A DNA stretch of 64,000 nt from Pseudomonas tolaasii NCPPB 2192 (GTDB lineage: Bacteria > Pseudomonadota > Gammaproteobacteria > Pseudomonadales > Pseudomonadaceae): the NCBI RefSeq assembly GCF_002813445.1, contig NZ_PHHD01000001.1:1674001-1738000 (forward strand). Reading direction: 5' to 3'. Both the position numbers and the translations under genes were made by a program. How positions within the stretch are numbered: the stretch's first letter is position 1; the number at the start of each line of letters is the position of its first letter. The notes below the pieces were generated by a model, which did no database searches, was not told the origin of the DNA, and worked only from the letters and a program-made list of their open reading frames with translations. Shown here piece by piece: positions 59,651 through 64,000 of this stretch.

Positions 59651-61840
59651 ATGAACTTCCTGCGTCACACTTTGCTGATCTGCGGCTTGCTGCTCTCACC
59701 GATCACCTCAGCCGCCGTGCTGGAAAACGCTGTGTGGCGCGTCGAACTCGACCCCGCCACGCTGGCCCTGCGCGTCACGCCCACCGGCGAAACTTCGGTG
59801 CAGGCCTCCAGCGGCGTTGCCGCGCATGCCGTCAGCGACCTGCAAGCCGGCGTCGAACAAGCCGCCTGGCAATGGGACGACGGCGCCTTTCGCCTGAGTG
59901 CCCGTCTTGAGCAGCGCGACCTTTCCTTGACCATCACCGCCCGCGAGGCGGGCGAGTTGCCGTTGTTGCGTCAACCTGCCGAGGCCATGGGCCAAGGTGT
60001 GATCTGGCCCTTGGCCGAGGGGCATTACGTGCCCGCTGCTAACGGTGTGTGGAAAGCGTTTTTGCTGGACCAGGGCACGCTCAACACCACGCAGGACCTC
60101 AGCCTGCCGCTGTGGGGCGTGGATCATGGCAGCTTCACGCTGAACTGGTTGCTGACCAACCCCTACAACAACCGCTTGCAGTGGCAGGCCGAAGGCCAAG
60201 GCCTGGCGCTGTCTGTGGCCCATGACTTTACCCGTCTCGATCCTTCGGCACCCATGACGCTGCGTTTGCATCTGGGGGGCGCGGATCCTCTGGCCGGCGC
60301 CAAGCGCTATCGCCAATGGCTGGTGGAGCAGGGGCGTTATGAAACATTGGCGGACAAGCTTGGGCAAACGCCTGCGGCGCAAAAGTTGCTGGGTGCCAGC
60401 CACGTCTATGTGTGGGGCAATGACTTGCTGGCGCTGGAGGATGTGCGGGACTGGTCCAGGCTCGTTACGGTGCTGCGTGCCAATGAACTCAAGGGGCTGC
60501 TGGACAAGGAATCCACACAGGTCCTCAAACAAACCTCAGCGCTCAATCGCTATGAACAGACCGTGCTGCTGCGCGGCCTCAATGCGGCGATCAACAGGAA
60601 GGCGCGGCAGGCGTGGCAGGTTGACGAGCCGGACATGACGCGGCTGGCCGCCCGTTATGGTGAGTTGCGCGCCGAACTGGCCGTTACTTTTGCCGGGGCT
60701 CTGGGCGACACCCCTGAGAACTGGGGCAACAAGGTCGTTTCATCCTTGAAAAACGCCGGGCTGCAACGCTTGCTGGTAACACTGGGTGAAGGCTGGGAAG
60801 GCGGGCTCTGGCACCCCGAAGCGATTCGCGCCGGTGTCGACGCGGGTTACCTGATGGCACCCTACGATTCCTATGAAACTGCGCTGTCGGCCACCGAAAA
60901 CCCGGATTGGACCACCGCCCACCTGGGCAGCAATGCTTACCGCAACTGCGCCATCGTCCTCAAGGACGGCAAGCTGAAAACCGGCTTCCAGCAATCCGGC
61001 CATTACACCGACCCACGTTGCGTGCGGCCCTTGCTGGAAGCTCGGGTGAAAGCGGTGCAGGGCAGGGCGGGTTTCAACGCCTGGTTCCTCGATGCCTACG
61101 CCACCGCCATGGTCTTTGACAGCTACCGCGACGGCGCACCCATGACCCAGGCGCAAAACGCCGAGGGCAACATCGAGGCGTCCCGCTGGCTGAACACCGC
61201 GCTCAAGCTGCCGGCCGGTTCCGAAGACGGCAATGCGATCACCGCCCAAGGCATCCTGTTTGCCCACGGCATGCAGACACCGGTGATGGGCTGGGGCGAT
61301 CGAGAGATGACGAAGGACAAGCAGTCGCCCTATTACGTCGGCAACTGGTACCCACCGGAGCAGCCGGCAGTGTTCTTCAAGCCCGTGCCGCTGAAAGAGC
61401 CGCTTCGCACGGTATATTTCGACCCTGGCATGCGCCTGCCGCTGTATCAGGCGGTGTTCCACGGCTCGGTGATCACCACCCATCACTGGCTGTTCGACAG
61501 CCTGAAACTGAGCAATGTGCAGGTCGAAAACCAGCTGACCCAATTGCTCTACAACGTGCCGCCGCTGTATCACTTGAGTGATGCCACGGTTAAACAGCGG
61601 CTGCCGCTGATTCAGCGCCAGGACGCTTTCTTCCGCCCACTGCATCAGCGCTTGGCCACTCAGGCAATGACCGGGTTTCGTTGGTTGACGACGGATCGGC
61701 AGGTGCAGGAGACCACGTTTGCCGACGGCACGCGGTTGGTGGCGAACTTTGCCGCCGGGGAAAAAGAGGGGTACGCGGGGCACAGTGTGACGGCGTTGGT
61801 GGCGGGTGAAAAACCTGTGGTCCTTCAGGTCTATCAATAG
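59651..61840 (+). CDS. Secreted glycoside hydrolase related to GH101/GH129
   Basis: A 729-residue protein with a signal peptide (MNFLRHTLLICGLLLSPITSAA). ATG 59651 is preferred to a far-upstream frame start that would include the REP. An N-terminal beta domain (about residues 23-240, LENAVWRVELDPATLALRVTP) precedes a likely catalytic barrel with LLVTLGEGWEGG, AGYLMAPYDSYETAL, FNAWFLDAYATAM and ITTHHWLFDSLKL. This layout resembles endo-alpha-N-acetylgalactosaminidase-related families. The FLDAYATA aspartate is a candidate nucleophile. Target glycan unknown. The family call is from pattern memory. Confidence 0.6.
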   Translation: MNFLRHTLLICGLLLSPITSAAVLENAVWRVELDPATLALRVTPTGETSVQASSGVAAHAVSDLQAGVEQAAWQWDDGAFRLSARLEQRDLSLTITAREAGELPLLRQPAEAMGQGVIWPLAEGHYVPAANGVWKAFLLDQGTLNTTQDLSLPLWGVDHGSFTLNWLLTNPYNNRLQWQAEGQGLALSVAHDFTRLDPSAPMTLRLHLGGADPLAGAKRYRQWLVEQGRYETLADKLGQTPAAQKLLGASHVYVWGNDLLALEDVRDWSRLVTVLRANELKGLLDKESTQVLKQTSALNRYEQTVLLRGLNAAINRKARQAWQVDEPDMTRLAARYGELRAELAVTFAGALGDTPENWGNKVVSSLKNAGLQRLLVTLGEGWEGGLWHPEAIRAGVDAGYLMAPYDSYETALSATENPDWTTAHLGSNAYRNCAIVLKDGKLKTGFQQSGHYTDPRCVRPLLEARVKAVQGRAGFNAWFLDAYATAMVFDSYRDGAPMTQAQNAEGNIEASRWLNTALKLPAGSEDGNAITAQGILFAHGMQTPVMGWGDREMTKDKQSPYYVGNWYPPEQPAVFFKPVPLKEPLRTVYFDPGMRLPLYQAVFHGSVITTHHWLFDSLKLSNVQVENQLTQLLYNVPPLYHLSDATVKQRLPLIQRQDAFFRPLHQRLATQAMTGFRWLTTDRQVQETTFADGTRLVANFAAGEKEGYAGHSVTALVAGEKPVVLQVYQ

Positions 61841-61850
61841 CGCCATGCAG

Positions 61851-61926
61851 GCCGCAATCGCAGGCAAGCCAGCTCCCACACTTGGAATGCATTCCCCCTG
61901 TGGGAGCTGGCTTGCCTGCGATGCGG
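61851..61926. repeat. Inverted REP pair
   Basis: CCGCAATCGCAGGCAAGCCAGCTCCCACA is followed by TGTGGGAGCTGGCTTGCCTGCGATGCGG, between convergent genes. Confidence 0.9.
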
Positions 61927-61946
61927 CCAGATCAGCCAACACACTT

Positions 61947-62573
61947 CTATGTTTTGCGCCACACACTCGCCAACCAGGGCTGCTGCTCCCTCGGCAACCC
62001 AGCCGGCCGGTAATAATGCTCCAACTCCACAAACCCCGCCTTGGCCAGCAACGCCTGCCACGCCGCCAGGTCGTGATACGACCCGTACCGCGGCCCATTC
62101 CAGCCTTCCTGGTTTTCACCCCGTGGGTTGGAACTGAACAACACTCCGCCCGGCTTCAACGCGCCATGCAGTTGCTTGAGCACGCGCGGCAGTTCCTGCT
62201 TGGGAATGTGAAACAGCACCGCATTGGCAAACACCCCGTCAAAGCGTTCGGCAGGCAAATCCAGCTTCAGAAAGTCCTGCTGCAATACCTCGCAGCCACT
62301 GTCTTCGCGCGCCATCTGCGCAAACCGCTCGGAGCCGTCGAGCCCCACCGCGATGTGGCCCATGCGCGTAAACGTCTGCAAATCCCGCCCCGGCCCGCAG
62401 CCAAAATCCAGCACGGTAAAGGGCGCCGGGCCCTGGATATGCCGCAGCAGGGCGTCGATATTCTGGCTCACATCGTGATCGCGGGTGCCTTCACGGAAAT
62501 CCTCGGCCACTTTGTTGTAGTGGCCGAGGGTGGTGGAGGTGATTTGGGTGAGGTCGTCGGGTTTTAGGGGCAT
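61947..62573 (-). CDS. SAM-dependent class I methyltransferase
   Basis: A 208-residue cytoplasmic methyltransferase. Motif I VLDFGCGPGRDL (about residues 54-65) binds S-adenosylmethionine, VGLDGSERFAQMA is the acidic loop, FDGVFANAVLFHIP is motif II and LKPGGVLFSSNPRGENQEGW is motif III region. The N-terminal LGHYNKVAEDFREGTRDHDVSQN is typical of a small-molecule methyltransferase group. Substrate unknown. It lies 40 bases downstream of metI on the same strand and may be cotranscribed with metNI. Confidence 0.85.
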   Translation of the reverse strand: MPLKPDDLTQITSTTLGHYNKVAEDFREGTRDHDVSQNIDALLRHIQGPAPFTVLDFGCGPGRDLQTFTRMGHIAVGLDGSERFAQMAREDSGCEVLQQDFLKLDLPAERFDGVFANAVLFHIPKQELPRVLKQLHGALKPGGVLFSSNPRGENQEGWNGPRYGSYHDLAAWQALLAKAGFVELEHYYRPAGLPREQQPWLASVWRKT

Positions 62574-62613
62574 GACGGGGGCTACCGTTTTTTTTCGATG
62601 GCCCGACTATACC

Positions 62614-63258
62614 TCACCTCTTGTTCAGCACCCGCGCCAGGCGGTCCCCCCCCAACTGAATCACCGCCACCAGCACCACCAGCAGCACAATCACCGTCAG
62701 CATGATCTGCGTATCAAAGCGCTGATACCCATACCGGTAAGCAATATCCCCCAGGCCGCCGGCGCCAATCGCTCCGGCCATGGCCGATGAATTGATCATG
62801 GTCACCAGCGTGATGGTGAACCCGCCGACAATCCCCGGCAGCGCTTCCGGCAACAGTACGTGCCAGATGATGTGCCAGCGGCGGCAGCCCATGGCCTGGG
62901 CGGCTTCGATCAGGCCGTGGTCGACCTCGCGCAGGCTCACTTCGGCGATGCGCGCAAAGAACGGCGTGGCGGCGATGGTCAGCGGCACCACGGCGGCCCA
63001 CACACCGTAGGTGGTGCCGACGATCAGCCGGGTGAACGGGATCAGCGCCACCATCAGGATCAGGAACGGGATCGAGCGGAACAAATTCACGAACCCGCCC
63101 AGCACACGGTTCAGCGCCGGAGCCTGGTAGATGCCGCCCTTGTCGCTGGTGACCAAAAACACCGCCAGCGGAATGCCCACCAGCAATGCGATCAGCGACG
63201 ACACGCCCACCATCAGCAAGGTGTCGATGGCGCCCTGCAATAAACGATCAAACCACAT
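62614..63258 (-). CDS. metI: Methionine ABC transporter permease
   Basis: A 214-residue inner-membrane permease with about five helices; start at the CAT complement 63256-63258 (MWFDRLLQGAIDTLLMV). GGFVNLFRSIPFLILMVALIPFT and the coupling loop EVDHGLIEAAQAMGC (core GLIEAAQAMG) are MetI signatures, as is SSAMAGAIGAGGLGDIAYRYGYQRF. It overlaps metN by 11 bases. A binding protein gene normally follows metI; here a methyltransferase gene does. Confidence 0.92.
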   Translation of the reverse strand: MWFDRLLQGAIDTLLMVGVSSLIALLVGIPLAVFLVTSDKGGIYQAPALNRVLGGFVNLFRSIPFLILMVALIPFTRLIVGTTYGVWAAVVPLTIAATPFFARIAEVSLREVDHGLIEAAQAMGCRRWHIIWHVLLPEALPGIVGGFTITLVTMINSSAMAGAIGAGGLGDIAYRYGYQRFDTQIMLTVIVLLVVLVAVIQLGGDRLARVLNKR

Positions 63259-64000
63259 AGCCCAGCACCTCCACAGTGTGTGCCCAGCGTGCGGCACGCT
63301 TGCACAGGTCTTCGGCATCGTGAGGCGAGCCATTCACCGCCAGCAGCAGTTGCCCCAGGGCATGCCCCTGAATCCGCTCCACGCCGCCTTGCAGCAAGCG
63401 CACGCGGCCACCCAGGGCGCTGAACAGCGCGGCCAGGTCCGGCTCGTCGGTGTGGCTGCCGGTGAATTGCAAACGCAGTACCGTCGCAGCCTCCGCCGAT
63501 GCCGGCAGCGCCTGTAAACGGCTTTGCAGCTCTTCCGGTAAGCCCTGTTGCAACGGCGCCAGCAGGGTTTGGCTGACCTCGTGCTGGGGGTTGCCAAACA
63601 CTTGCCACACCGGGCCTTGCTCGACAATGCGCCCGTGCTCCAGCACCACTACGCGGTCGCAGATCTCGCGGATCACCGCCATTTCATGGGTGATCAACAC
63701 AATGGTCAGGCCCAGGCGCTTGTTGATCTCGCGCAGCAGGCCGAGGATCGATTGGGTGGTCTCCGGATCGAGGGCCGAGGTGGCCTCGTCGCACAGCAGG
63801 ATTTCGGGGTCGTGCACCAGTGAACGGGCAATGCCCACACGCTGTTTCTGCCCGCCTGACAGCTGCGCCGGGTAGGCCTTGTGCTTGTCCTGCAAACCCA
63901 CCAGTTCCAGCAGCTCGCGCACCTTTTGCTCGCGTTGCAACTTGGGCACGCCCGCGACTTTGAGCGGCAATTCGACGTTCTGCCACACGGTCTTGGCCGA
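63248..64000 (-). CDS. metN: Methionine ABC transporter ATPase, N-terminus beyond window
   Basis: The C-terminal 250 codons are present; the frame runs off the right edge (SAKTVWQNVELPL is the first visible part, after Walker A). The signature LSGGQKQR, Walker B ILLCDEATSALDP and the H-loop ITHEMAVIREICD are present. A C-terminal NIL-type regulatory domain (about the last 95 residues, VLRLQFTGSHTDEPDLAALFSALG) is typical of MetN and senses methionine. It couples to MetI. The unseen N-terminus should carry Walker A. Confidence 0.94.
   Translation of the reverse strand, partial: SAKTVWQNVELPLKVAGVPKLQREQKVRELLELVGLQDKHKAYPAQLSGGQKQRVGIARSLVHDPEILLCDEATSALDPETTQSILGLLREINKRLGLTIVLITHEMAVIREICDRVVVLEHGRIVEQGPVWQVFGNPQHEVSQTLLAPLQQGLPEELQSRLQALPASAEAATVLRLQFTGSHTDEPDLAALFSALGGRVRLLQGGVERIQGHALGQLLLAVNGSPHDAEDLCKRAARWAHTVEVLGYVV

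Overview
The window is from a GC-rich gammaproteobacterium, almost certainly a Pseudomonas of the P. fluorescens group. The grounds are many REP hairpins of the TGTGGGAGC type, P. aeruginosa-like gene order (gabDT, desA, a PAS-GGDEF-EAL gene, a YezD-like gene, sbp-cysTWA; atsABCR/atsK; tonB-exbB-exbD; triABC), and many recognisable Pseudomonas proteins. No insertion sequence, prophage or CRISPR array was seen. The right end cuts through metN and the left end starts inside a toxin-immunity locus.

Layout. 1-4.6 kb is an AT-richer accessory block: two decayed polymorphic-toxin C-terminal tips, six small immunity-type genes on the + strand, and a ~60-bp hairpin repeat after each gene. 4.7-12.1 kb holds a small protein with an unusual leader, a lipoprotein, a serralysin-like metalloprotease with a duplicated C-terminal module, a VWA lipoprotein followed by an ECF sigma factor and its presumed anti-sigma partner, and tRNA-Arg(CCG). 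12.5-19.3 kb carries gabD-gabT (GABA catabolism), a receiver-HDOD regulator, a PAS-GGEEF diguanylate cyclase and desA. 19.4-25.8 kb carries a PAS-GGDEF-EAL protein and the sulfate uptake genes (YezD-like gene, sbp, cysT, cysW, cysA). 25.9-29.5 kb carries a DUF962/Mpo1-like membrane protein, a Crp/Fnr regulator and a divergent AraC regulator/desaturase pair.

29.5-52.9 kb is a large sulfur-scavenging district: arylsulfatase AtsA, sulfate-ester ABC transporter AtsRBC, sulfate-ester dioxygenase AtsK, a second formylglycine-type hydrolase, two paralogous LysR regulators, a TonB-dependent receptor, an MFS exporter with its LysR regulator, a dedicated TonB-ExbB-ExbD motor, a small alpha/beta hydrolase, a degenerate sigma-54 activator-like AAA+ protein, MetQ and a polar amino-acid ABC transporter. 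Read together, these suggest outer-membrane import of sulfate esters, periplasmic capture, cytoplasmic desulfation, and uptake of sulfur amino acids when sulfate is scarce. Similar AT-rich promoter elements lie in front of several of these units.

52.9-64 kb holds an AAA ATPase, a TriABC-type RND efflux operon with two adaptors, a secreted GH101/GH129-related glycosidase, a SAM methyltransferase and metI-metN. The points most worth a second look are the hairpin-punctuated immunity array, the sigma-54 activator homologue that lacks both arginine-finger positions and its HTH, the repeated promoter motif across the sulfur genes, and the small-protein leader at 4.96-5.26 kb.
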